Source of the DNA: SB11 sp943370295
Lineage (GTDB): Bacteria; Bacteroidota; Bacteroidia; UBA8524
DNA: 64,000 nt
NCBI GenBank assembly: GCA_943370295.1
Contig: CALRQL020000001.1
Location: 124,001-188,000 of the forward strand
Direction: 5' to 3'
Under the pieces are notes generated by a model, which was not told where the DNA came from, made no database searches, and was given only the letters and a program-made list of their open reading frames with translations. This document shows, piece after piece, positions 43,509 to 50,786 of the stretch (position 1 is its first letter; the number at the start of each line of letters is the position of its first letter). The position numbers and the translations under genes are program-made.

Positions 43509-43787
43509 ATGAGTAATATTATAGAACAACTTGGTATCAAATTTAAAAGTATTATTAATCCCAATAATACTATTATAAAATATGCTGACGGCGAAAGGCG
43601 AATTACTACACTCTTGAGCATGCTTCCTTTAATTGAGGACGTAGATGAGCTAATTATTTTGGTTGATGAAAGCATAAATAATATTCCCCTTGTAAGCCCC
43701 CTGCTTTCAATAGATTTTGTAAGTTGTGAGATAGACTTGCGAGAGCGGGGGATAATATTACCTTTCTTCAGGATATTAAATAATTAA
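43509..43787 (+). CDS. Short orphan protein containing an in-frame DLRERG motif
   Basis: 92 residues. The first ~70 residues (IIEQLGIKFKSIINPNN, YADGERRITTLLSML) look like a small globular protein. Near the C-terminus VSCEIDLRERGIILPFF is encoded by the third copy of the islet's repeated sequence (43724-43752), which replaces or extends the natural C-terminus. Starting 20 bp after the preceding ORF and ending 4 bp before the next, it is probably co-transcribed with both. The function is unknown. Confidence 0.55.
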   Translation: MSNIIEQLGIKFKSIINPNNTIIKYADGERRITTLLSMLPLIEDVDELIILVDESINNIPLVSPLLSIDFVSCEIDLRERGIILPFFRILNN

Positions 43788-43791
43788 AATT

Positions 43792-44271
43792 ATGCGTACC
43801 AAAATTTCATTTCAGATATTTATAATGCTATTATTATTTGGTTGTGAATCAGGAAAATTCACCGATGACTGGATAAACATTGAATATGAAAGTGATAAGC
43901 AATTAATTGATTTAGGCTTTTTCAAAGAAAAAGTATCTTTGGGTTTTGACACAATTGGATACCCGAAATCCCTCGAAACAGGTGCGTTAGTCAAGTTGTA
44001 TCATGATATCGACACTTTTGTTAGGTTTAGGAAAATTTCTGACGACTCGGTTGAAAAACAGGTACATATATCAACTAAACACACTGGCTCGCAGCTATGG
44101 TTTATTGGTGATACACTGAGGATTCTTTCCGGTATTAGAAATGATATTTTTAGCGTTAAAAAAGAGGGTTTTGAATGGTTTTTATACGATAAAAACCAGA
44201 AAATTAAACGTTTTGAAGCACTTGTTTTCCGTCAGCGAATTATATTAGTAAAGACAGATAAAATTCGGTAG
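43792..44271 (+). CDS. Lipoprotein of unknown function
   Basis: 159 residues with a lipobox (IMLLLFGC, Cys18). The mature part alternates beta-like stretches (FVRFRKISDDSVEKQVHIS, QLWFIGDTLRILSGI, FEWFLYDKNQKIKRF). No family is recognised. It is the last gene of the AT-rich islet and begins 4 bp after the preceding ORF. The stop is followed by a hairpin (44323-44346) that could end the transcript. Confidence 0.55.
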   Translation: MRTKISFQIFIMLLLFGCESGKFTDDWINIEYESDKQLIDLGFFKEKVSLGFDTIGYPKSLETGALVKLYHDIDTFVRFRKISDDSVEKQVHISTKHTGSQLWFIGDTLRILSGIRNDIFSVKKEGFEWFLYDKNQKIKRFEALVFRQRIILVKTDKIR

Positions 44272-44322
44272 TGGTCAAAAAGGGTCGTGTCCCAAATTAT
44301 CACCTTTGTATAAAAAGATGTG

Positions 44323-44346
44323 GAAGTCCCTAGAAATCGGGACTTC
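44323..44346 (+). terminator. Possible terminator hairpin after the AT-rich islet
   Basis: A perfect 8-bp stem (gaagtccc / gggacttc) with an 8-nt loop and a weak T-rich tail (ttcattta). It is located 52 bp after the last islet gene. Confidence 0.5.
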
Positions 44347-44631
44347 TTCATTTATACCCGTTTCCAATTACTACGTATCTAAAAGTTCTTTGAAAGCCAT
44401 AACCGTTCGCAATATTGGCAAAACCCCGCAAGCCCTTGTGCGGTGCGTAACAAAAATAACACGATAACCGCGTAACTGGATAACACCGTAACATGGATGT
44501 TGTTTAACAGTTGTTCATAGCAACAGTTTAGGCAGTTGGCGGGGTGTTTCAAAACTATTTAGTGTACCCGTTGTTTGAATACGTTAAATAAAGCAGTCCC
44601 CTAAAATTTGGGGTTGGTTTTTACGTAGAAC
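44347..44631. other. Intergenic leader of the light-repair operon
   Basis: About 285 bp without a gene. It contains a run of closely spaced taac units (44449-44496) and a short imperfect hairpin (cccctaaaatttgggg, 44599-44614) just upstream of the TIGR03643-like start. No clear TAnnTTTG -7 element could be placed with confidence, so the promoter is not resolved. Confidence 0.4.
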
Positions 44632-44916
44632 ATGGCAATACCACAATTAGATGAATTTGATATAGACCGCATCATTGAGATGGCTTGGGAAGACCGCACG
44701 CCTTTTGATGCGATTAAAAATCAGTTTGGTATTAATGAGGCTGAGGTGAAGATGCTGATGAAAAAGCACATGAAGTTTAGCAGCTACAAAATGTGGCGAA
44801 AACGTGTGGAATCATGCAATACCAAGCACAGCAAGAAAAGAGTAGGGGGCATTGAACGTTTTAAAAGTAATTTACAAAGACACATCACCTTAAATAAAAT
44901 CTCTAAACGGAATTAA
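44632..44916 (+). CDS. TIGR03643-like small protein, photolyase-associated
   Basis: 94 residues with the conserved opening QLDEFDIDRIIEMAWEDRTP, FDAIKNQFGINEAEVKMLMKKHMKFSSYKMWRKRV and a basic tail. This matches the small TIGR03643 family seen beside cryptochrome/photolyase genes. The helical, basic, HTH-like composition is compatible with nucleic-acid binding, but no function is established. It is the first gene of a five-gene run (SDR, photolyase, DUF2256-like, Fe-S photolyase) with spacings under 20 bp. Confidence 0.85.
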   Translation: MAIPQLDEFDIDRIIEMAWEDRTPFDAIKNQFGINEAEVKMLMKKHMKFSSYKMWRKRVESCNTKHSKKRVGGIERFKSNLQRHITLNKISKRN

Positions 44917-44923
44917 TACTGAT

Positions 44924-45607
44924 ATGAATTATTTGTTTGCAGGGGCATCCAGTGCTATTGCCAAAAGTTGCGCACAGTTGCTTCAAAATAAAGGGCACGT
45001 GGTTACCGGATTTTCCAGGGGTAACCCTGACTTTTCGTACGATAGATTTTTTGAAGTTGAATCTTACCGCACCGAAAATCTGCCCGAACTCGACGGGACT
45101 GTTGACGGTATTGTGTATTTTCCGGGGTCAATCAACTTAAAGCCCTTTCATCGTATTACAAGAGATGAGTTGCTTAACGAGTTTGAAATTAATGTAGTAG
45201 GGGCTACGGAAGTAATAAAAAAGTACCTGCCTTTATTGAAGCAGAGCCCAAACGCTTCAATAGTGCTGATAAGCTCAGTAGCAGCTACGGCGGGTATGCC
45301 GTTTCATGCCTCGGTGAGCATTAGCAAAGCCGGTATTGAGGGGCTTACAAGGGCATTGGCTGCTGAATTGGCTCCCGCTGTTAGGGTTAATTGTGTGGCA
45401 CCTTCGTTGGTAAATACACCTTTGGCTGAACGGTTTCTTAACACTGCAGATAAAGAGTTGGCCTCAAAAAATAGAAATCCGTTAAAAAAGGTGGGCAAGC
45501 CGGAGGATATTGCTTCGATGATAAGTTATCTTTTATCAGAAGATGCCGGCTGGATAAGCGGGCAAACGTTTTCCGTTGACGGGGGTATGAATAACCTAAG
45601 AGTTTAG
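44924..45607 (+). CDS. Short-chain dehydrogenase/reductase (SDR)
   Basis: 227 residues. Nucleotide-binding region LFAGASSAIAKSCAQLL (the GxxxGxG-like motif is GASSAIA). The active-site Ser is in VLISSVA and the YxxxK position reads SVSISKAG, so the usual catalytic Tyr is replaced by Ser, an uncommon form. The C-terminus has the SDR-type GQTFSVDGGM. It is embedded in the photolyase operon, 7 bp after the TIGR03643-like gene, as seen in other Bacteroidota and marine bacteria. The substrate is unknown; a link to the photolyase antenna or to a pterin is conceivable but unproven. Confidence 0.85.
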   Translation: MNYLFAGASSAIAKSCAQLLQNKGHVVTGFSRGNPDFSYDRFFEVESYRTENLPELDGTVDGIVYFPGSINLKPFHRITRDELLNEFEINVVGATEVIKKYLPLLKQSPNASIVLISSVAATAGMPFHASVSISKAGIEGLTRALAAELAPAVRVNCVAPSLVNTPLAERFLNTADKELASKNRNPLKKVGKPEDIASMISYLLSEDAGWISGQTFSVDGGMNNLRV

Positions 45608-45623
45608 TTAGCGGTTCGTCAGG

Positions 45624-47141
45624 TTGAAGAGTACTGTGAATACATCGCCCGTAAATATTGTTTGGTTTAAAAGGGATTTGCGGCTTAAAGACCACCAACC
45701 GCTAATAAACGCTGTAGAAGCAGGATTACCTGTTTTACTGATATATTGTTTTGAACCTTCAATTATGCACTATCACGATAGTGACGTGCGGCATTGGCGC
45801 TTCGTACACGAGTCATTGAAAGATATGCAGGCCCAACTTGCGGCGTTTGGGAAATCAATGTTTGTTTTCCACCGCGAAGCCAAGGATGTTTTTCAGGCGT
45901 TGCTTAAAGATTTTAAGGTAGATACTGTGTTTTCTCACCAAGAAACCGGTAATGCCAAAACCTACGCCCGTGATATTTTCATTTCAGAACTCTTAATGCA
46001 GCACGGGGTCAAATGGGTAGAATCGCCCTCAAACGGAGTGGTGCGCCGCTTAAAAAGCAGGCAACATTGGGAGAAAAAATGGCAACAGCGCATGACAGCG
46101 ACCATCTCCAATCCCGATATTGAAAAGCTTACCATTTGCACAATGCCTGAGTCGGTGTATTCGTCAATAAAGGGTGAAGAGCTTCCCGCAGAAATAAGAA
46201 CCTCCAACGTTAACTTTCAAAAGGGAGGCGAGCAAATGGCTCACCGCTACTTGGATGACTTTATTCAAAAACGCCACGTAAATTATTCAAGACATATTTC
46301 AAAACCCCTTGAAAGCAGGACAGGATGTAGCCGTCTTTCGCCCTACATTAGCTACGGAAACCTTAGCATCAGGCAAGTATATCAAGCAGCTGTCAACAAA
46401 TACGAAGCGGGGGGGTCAAAAAGAGATTTAAAAAATTTTATTTCAAGATTGCATTGGCACTGCCATTTCATACAAAAATTTGAAGATGAATGCCGGATTG
46501 AGTTCGAAAATCACAATAAGGCTTATGATAGTCTTATAAAGCCTAAAAACGAGTTATATATAAACAGTTGGCAGGCTGGTGAAACAGGTGTGCCCATTGT
46601 GGATGCCTGTATAAAATGCCTTGTACAAACCGGTTATATTAACTTTAGGATGCGGGCAATGCTGGTATCTTTTTTTGTGTATAACCTTTGGCAAGATTGG
46701 CGCGACTTGCATTTTTTGGCTCGTGTATTTTTGGATTATGAACCCGGCATACACTACCCTCAGCTACAAATGCAGACGGGTACCACAGGTATTAATACCA
46801 TACGGATATACAACCCCATCAAAAACTCAGAAGAACACGACCCTAACGGGATTTTTATAAAAAAGTGGTTGCCTGCGTTAAAAGACGTTCCAACTAAATA
46901 TATTCATCAACCTTGGCTAATGAACGAGATGGAGCAAACGTTTTGTAATTGCCGGTTAGGGGTTGATTACCCTTACCCCATTGTTGATATTGAAGCAACA
47001 AGAAAGTATGCAAGCGAAGTGATGTGGGGATTCAGAAAAAATGCGGAGGTTAAAATAAACAACGCGCAGATTTTGAAAAAACACGTAAGCAGAACGTCTT
47101 CAACCGAAAGCAAACGTCAGAAAAAGCAAGTGAAAGCATGA
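45624..47141 (+). CDS. Deoxyribodipyrimidine photolyase/cryptochrome family protein
   Basis: 505 residues from a TTG start (a GTG four codons on is possible). An N-terminal Rossmann antenna domain opens with VNIVWFKRDLRLKDHQPL. The FAD-binding domain carries RLHWHCHFIQKFED, TGVPIVDACIKCLVQTGYINFRMRAMLVSFF and the tail GINTIRIYNPIKNSEEHDPNG. This is the class I-like photolyase/cryptochrome architecture; whether it repairs CPD lesions cannot be read from the sequence. The C-terminal ~40 residues are basic (HVSRTSSTESKRQKKQ). Its stop overlaps the start of the DUF2256-like gene (ATGA). Confidence 0.9.
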   Translation: MKSTVNTSPVNIVWFKRDLRLKDHQPLINAVEAGLPVLLIYCFEPSIMHYHDSDVRHWRFVHESLKDMQAQLAAFGKSMFVFHREAKDVFQALLKDFKVDTVFSHQETGNAKTYARDIFISELLMQHGVKWVESPSNGVVRRLKSRQHWEKKWQQRMTATISNPDIEKLTICTMPESVYSSIKGEELPAEIRTSNVNFQKGGEQMAHRYLDDFIQKRHVNYSRHISKPLESRTGCSRLSPYISYGNLSIRQVYQAAVNKYEAGGSKRDLKNFISRLHWHCHFIQKFEDECRIEFENHNKAYDSLIKPKNELYINSWQAGETGVPIVDACIKCLVQTGYINFRMRAMLVSFFVYNLWQDWRDLHFLARVFLDYEPGIHYPQLQMQTGTTGINTIRIYNPIKNSEEHDPNGIFIKKWLPALKDVPTKYIHQPWLMNEMEQTFCNCRLGVDYPYPIVDIEATRKYASEVMWGFRKNAEVKINNAQILKKHVSRTSSTESKRQKKQVKA

Positions 47142-47275
47142 GGCACGTTAAAAAACAACATTTACCTGAAAAAATATGCCCTGTTTGCCTAAGGCCTTTT
47201 GCTTGGAGGAAAAAATGGGAGAAAACATGGGAGCAGGTTGTTTATTGCAGCAAAGGGTGCCAAAAAAATAAATAA
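47138..47275 (+). CDS. DUF2256-like zinc-ribbon protein (45 aa)
   Basis: A short gene overlapping the photolyase stop as ATGA. It reads KICPVCLRPFAWRKKWEK then WEQVVYCSKGC, with two Cys pairs (CPVC and C...C) suited to a zinc ribbon. It matches the DUF2256 family, small proteins commonly encoded with photolyases and cryptochromes. The next gene starts 1 bp after its stop, so it is translated within the operon. The function is unknown. Confidence 0.9.
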   Translation: MRHVKKQHLPEKICPVCLRPFAWRKKWEKTWEQVVYCSKGCQKNK

Positions 47276-47276
47276 G

Positions 47277-48812
47277 ATGCCTAAAACATTACGACTGGTT
47301 CTTGGAGACCAATTAAACATTAACCATACTTGGTTTAAAACGGTGAACGATGAAGTTACCTATGTGCTGATGGAAACCCGCAGTGAAACCGACTACGTAG
47401 TTCATCATATCCAAAAAGTGATTGGTTTTTTTTCAGGAATGCGATTGTTTGCTCAAGCATTATCGGCCAAAGGGCATCAAGTTCAGTATCTTAAAATTAA
47501 CGACCCCATAAACCTGCAGGCGATTGATTTGAACTGCCGGCAATTAATACATCAATACGGTTTTGAGAGGTTTGAATATCAACTGCCCGATGAATATCGG
47601 ATGGATGTGATACTGACAGCCTTTTGTGAAAACATCGATATTCCATCACAGGCCTGCGATACCGAACATTTTTTTACATCGAGGGAAGAGCTGGAACAAT
47701 TGTTCAAGGGTAAAAGCAGTTTTTTGATGGAAACCTTTTACCGCTATATGCGCAAGAAGCACCACATTTTGATGGAAGGGAGCAATCCTTTACACGGTCG
47801 CTGGAATTTTGATGCTGAGAATAGAAAGAAGCTCCCCCGCGATTTTAAAAGCACACCGCCTTTGTTATTTGCAAACAATGTAAACGAGGTGCATGCAGAC
47901 ATAAAGGTGGCGGGTATTTCCACCATCGGCAATGTTAACCCTGATGAATATCTTTGGCCCATCAACCGCAAACAGTCGCTTACACTCTTAAACCACTTTG
48001 CCGAAGTTTGTCTGCCGTTGTTTGGTACCTACCAAGACGCTATGGCACCCGGTGAGTGGAGTTTGTTTCACTCGCGACTTTCCTTTTCGCTAAATACAAA
48101 AATGATAAGCCCGCAGGAAGTTATTGCAAGGGTTATAGAAGAATACCACAAACGACCTACGGAGATAGAATACCATCAAGTAGAAGGTTTTGTGAGGCAA
48201 ATAATTGGTTGGCGTGAGTATATGCGAGGTATTTATTGGTTAAAGATGCCTGAATACAGCACTTTAAATGCCTTAGAACACACAAATGAACTGCCGGCAT
48301 GGTATTGGGACGGCCAAACCAATATGAAATGTTTGAGCGACTGCATTCGCCAATCTCTTGATTATGGCTATGCGCATCATATACAACGCCTGATGGTTAC
48401 CGGTAATTTTGCACTACTGGCCGGTACACACCCCGATGAAGTGGATAAATGGTATTTGGGGATTTATGTTGATGCATTAGACTGGGTTGAAATTACAAAC
48501 ACAAGGGGCATGAGTCAGTTTGCCGATGGAGGTATTGTGGCCACAAAACCCTACGTAAGTTCGGCTGCTTACATTGATAAAATGAGCCATTATTGTGCCA
48601 CCTGTTATTACGATAAAAGCAAAAAAACGGGGGAAAAGGCTTGCCCGTTCAACAGTTTTTATTGGCACTTTTTATCGAGACACGAAGAGCAATTTAAAAC
48701 AAACGCCAGAATGAGCATGATGTACAACGTTTGGTACAAATACGATGATAATCAGCGGCAAGAAATCCTTAATCAGTCCGAGCACTATTTGAAAAACATA
48801 CATCAGCTATAA
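47277..48812 (+). CDS. Fe-S bacterial cryptochrome/(6-4) photolyase, PhrB-like
   Basis: 511 residues from the ATG giving MPKTLRLVLGDQLN (an upstream frame overlaps the DUF2256-like gene and is unlikely). The VLGDQLN opening, the helical middle with FHSRLSFSLNTKMISPQEV, QIIGWREYMRGIYW, CIRQSLDYGYAHHIQRLMVTGNFALLAG and the C-terminal cysteine group (a Cys in LSDC, then HYCATCYYDKSKKTGEKACPF) match the FeS-BCP/PhrB class, which holds a [4Fe-4S] cluster with four Cys, FAD and a lumazine antenna. PhrB repairs (6-4) photoproducts. Together with the class I-like enzyme upstream, the organism could reverse both UV lesion types. Confidence 0.9.
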   Translation: MPKTLRLVLGDQLNINHTWFKTVNDEVTYVLMETRSETDYVVHHIQKVIGFFSGMRLFAQALSAKGHQVQYLKINDPINLQAIDLNCRQLIHQYGFERFEYQLPDEYRMDVILTAFCENIDIPSQACDTEHFFTSREELEQLFKGKSSFLMETFYRYMRKKHHILMEGSNPLHGRWNFDAENRKKLPRDFKSTPPLLFANNVNEVHADIKVAGISTIGNVNPDEYLWPINRKQSLTLLNHFAEVCLPLFGTYQDAMAPGEWSLFHSRLSFSLNTKMISPQEVIARVIEEYHKRPTEIEYHQVEGFVRQIIGWREYMRGIYWLKMPEYSTLNALEHTNELPAWYWDGQTNMKCLSDCIRQSLDYGYAHHIQRLMVTGNFALLAGTHPDEVDKWYLGIYVDALDWVEITNTRGMSQFADGGIVATKPYVSSAAYIDKMSHYCATCYYDKSKKTGEKACPFNSFYWHFLSRHEEQFKTNARMSMMYNVWYKYDDNQRQEILNQSEHYLKNIHQL

Positions 48813-49210
48813 GCATAAAGTAGTTTATTTTCAATTACTTACTGTGCACTCTCCCTCAGGTCACCAAATAACAGTCGTTATATTAAATTATTTAATAAAT
48901 AGTGAACGGTAAACAATTGTTTTCAATAACATTAGTTACCCAAACTGTTTGAAATTGTAGGTAAAAGTATCTGTTTATCAATACAGTAACAACTACTGTT
49001 TTTTGCCGGATGTATTTATTCCAACTTGCACTTGATTATAATAAATACAAGTTGGGTTTGAAAAAGGCTGACCCCCTGTTTATGTGCACGTAATTCAATT
49101 AAATGTTGCCGCATCATTTCTATAAAAGCGGACTTGACCAACCAAGTAACTGTTGGGGCGGATTCTGAAAAGCCTTACGAGTAAGAACTAACTATCAAAA
49201 ATTTAAAATT
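48813..49210. other. Intergenic region before the PixA/AidA-like gene
   Basis: About 400 bp, AT-rich and stop-filled in all frames. It presumably holds the operon terminator region of the photolyase genes and the promoter/leader of the PixA-like gene. No convincing hairpin or promoter pair stands out. Confidence 0.45.
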
Positions 49211-49741
49211 ATGTCAAATACTATCGATATTTTATGCGTTGTTGATGCAGCCACGTTAGCTGCCAAAGTTGCCAACGGCCAATTGCCTGCAGGCTCATTA
49301 AATGCTCCTACCTCATTGGGCTCATATTCACAATCAGATGTGTACGTGTTTATGATTACTGAAAATTGCTATGTTGTAAACGAGCAAGCCCAGTCAGAAC
49401 TTACTATTCAGTGCGATGTGGGCGATAACATCCGCTGGACGATTACCAATCCCGGAGCCGGAGTTGATTATAGTTCTATTTTATACAATTTCCAGTCTGC
49501 GGCAATCGGTACCTATGTTACGCAACCCATTTGTCTCCCGCTTGCCGTAAACTTATACATCAACAATCCGTCAAGCCCAACCACAGCTACTCCAATTGCC
49601 TATACAAGCTCAGCATGGCAAACTACTGCTTTGCAGGCTTGTAATAGTGTGCAATACTCATGGTCGTTCCAAGTGCTTGACCAACAAGGTACGGTAATTG
49701 GCTATTTCCAATGGGATCCGTTTATTACCATTGTATTGTAA
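49211..49741 (+). CDS. PixA/AidA family inclusion-body protein
   Basis: 176 residues, no signal peptide. The sequence starts TIDILCVVDAATLAAK, continues SDVYVFMITENCYVVNEQAQSELTIQCDVGDNIRWTIT, has SSILYNFQS and VQYSWSFQVLD, and ends GYFQWDPFITI. This matches the PixA/AidA family of cytoplasmic inclusion-body or quorum-regulated proteins in other phyla. The biological role is poorly defined. It is monocistronic with its own terminator, which fits high or regulated expression. Confidence 0.85.
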   Translation: MSNTIDILCVVDAATLAAKVANGQLPAGSLNAPTSLGSYSQSDVYVFMITENCYVVNEQAQSELTIQCDVGDNIRWTITNPGAGVDYSSILYNFQSAAIGTYVTQPICLPLAVNLYINNPSSPTTATPIAYTSSAWQTTALQACNSVQYSWSFQVLDQQGTVIGYFQWDPFITIVL

Positions 49742-49765
49742 AACTAACGATACTTCGATAACAGA

Positions 49766-49793
49766 AAAGGGTTACTTGCGGGTAGCCCTTTTT
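49766..49793 (+). terminator. Terminator of the PixA/AidA-like gene
   Basis: A hairpin (aaagggtta / tagcccttt, with one G-T/G-U pair) followed by a T-run, 25 bp after the stop codon. Confidence 0.8.
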
Positions 49794-50201
49794 TATTCAT
49801 CAAAGTTGAAGTGAAAGATGTTTATGTTGAACATGGGAGGAGCGGGTATCGGTTTAAGCCATGAATAGATTAGTTATCAGCCTGTATTTGATTGGTTAGC
49901 GATTATTTAACAGCTGGTACTTTCATTATATAAAACTTGTGCGTAGCTTTGCGGCTCTTTAATAAGAAAAAGCAACGCATATAAATGTTTAACAACAGCA
50001 ATATATCTCTTTTAAACTCACGAAAACGCCATGCGGCCCATCGTGCAGTTTGCTGTTGGCATTGTGCGCATTGTTGCTGATAAATCACACTTTCAGCCGA
50101 CCCTCAAAAAAACGACAAGCACAAAAAAGATGCCTGCCACGGGCATTGCTGCATCTCGATAAGGGTCATTTTCCAAAATCACATTTAAAATTAGTACAAA
50201 A
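49794..50201. other. Intergenic region without a supported gene
   Basis: About 400 bp. A minus-strand frame (49903-50088) is open but has unremarkable, Gln/Cys-rich and Arg-rich content, no clear ribosome-binding site and no family resemblance; I treat it as chance. The last 60 bp should hold the thioesterase promoter/leader. Confidence 0.4.
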
Positions 50202-50609
50202 ATGAAACTGATAACACAAAAAATCTGTATGACCCGAGACCTCGGTATTCACGGTAATTTATTCGGAGGGAATATGCTGTCGTGGATTGATGAAGCTGCC
50301 GCATCAATGGCCGCCGATGTGTGCAATACACCTAATATGGTTACCGTTAAAATTGATGAGGTAGTATTTAAACGTCCTGTAAAACTTGGATATCAAATAT
50401 TGATTTATGGTGATGTGCTGTCTATTGGCAATACTTCTGTAACTATGAAAATTGAAGCGCGGAAACGCAATTTTTACGGTGGAGAAGAGGTAGTGGTATG
50501 TACTACTCATATTACGTTCGTTCGTATAGACGATGAAGGTAATGCTGTACCGATATCAGGTGAGGTGAAGCGTAACTATGAGCGCCTGCGCGAGGCTGCT
50601 GCGGTATAA
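50202..50609 (+). CDS. Acyl-CoA thioesterase (hotdog fold)
   Basis: 135 residues, a single hotdog domain. The GNLFGGNMLSWIDEAAA motif carries the catalytic Asp/Glu region of the BACH/YciA-type thioesterases, followed by VTVKIDEVVFKRPVKLGYQILIYGDV and a strand VCTTHITFVRID. These enzymes hydrolyse acyl-CoA to free acid and CoA. It is isolated; its neighbours give no hint of the substrate. Confidence 0.9.
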   Translation: MKLITQKICMTRDLGIHGNLFGGNMLSWIDEAAASMAADVCNTPNMVTVKIDEVVFKRPVKLGYQILIYGDVLSIGNTSVTMKIEARKRNFYGGEEVVVCTTHITFVRIDDEGNAVPISGEVKRNYERLREAAAV

Positions 50610-50786
50610 ATAATTTGTTATTATTAGTGATTTTTTTTGGGACGAAGGTAAACCTTGTTTTGTAATCATAAGCCGTTTCGTACTATATAGTAATCAGTAT
50701 TTGTGTTGTTAACAGTTGGTGTTGGTACACAGGGTGAGATTAAAGGTTTATAAATATTAATTTTAAATTTTTAATTATCGCTAAAA

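Noticed and set aside
44449..44496. Run of taac-type units resembling a short direct-repeat array
   Set aside because: Spacing is irregular, units are only 4-5 bp, and no spacers or cas genes are nearby. It is not a CRISPR array.
49903..50088. 61-residue minus-strand ORF between the PixA-like and thioesterase genes
   Set aside because: No clear start signal or family. The content is low-information and Gln/Cys/Arg-rich, consistent with chance in AT-rich DNA.
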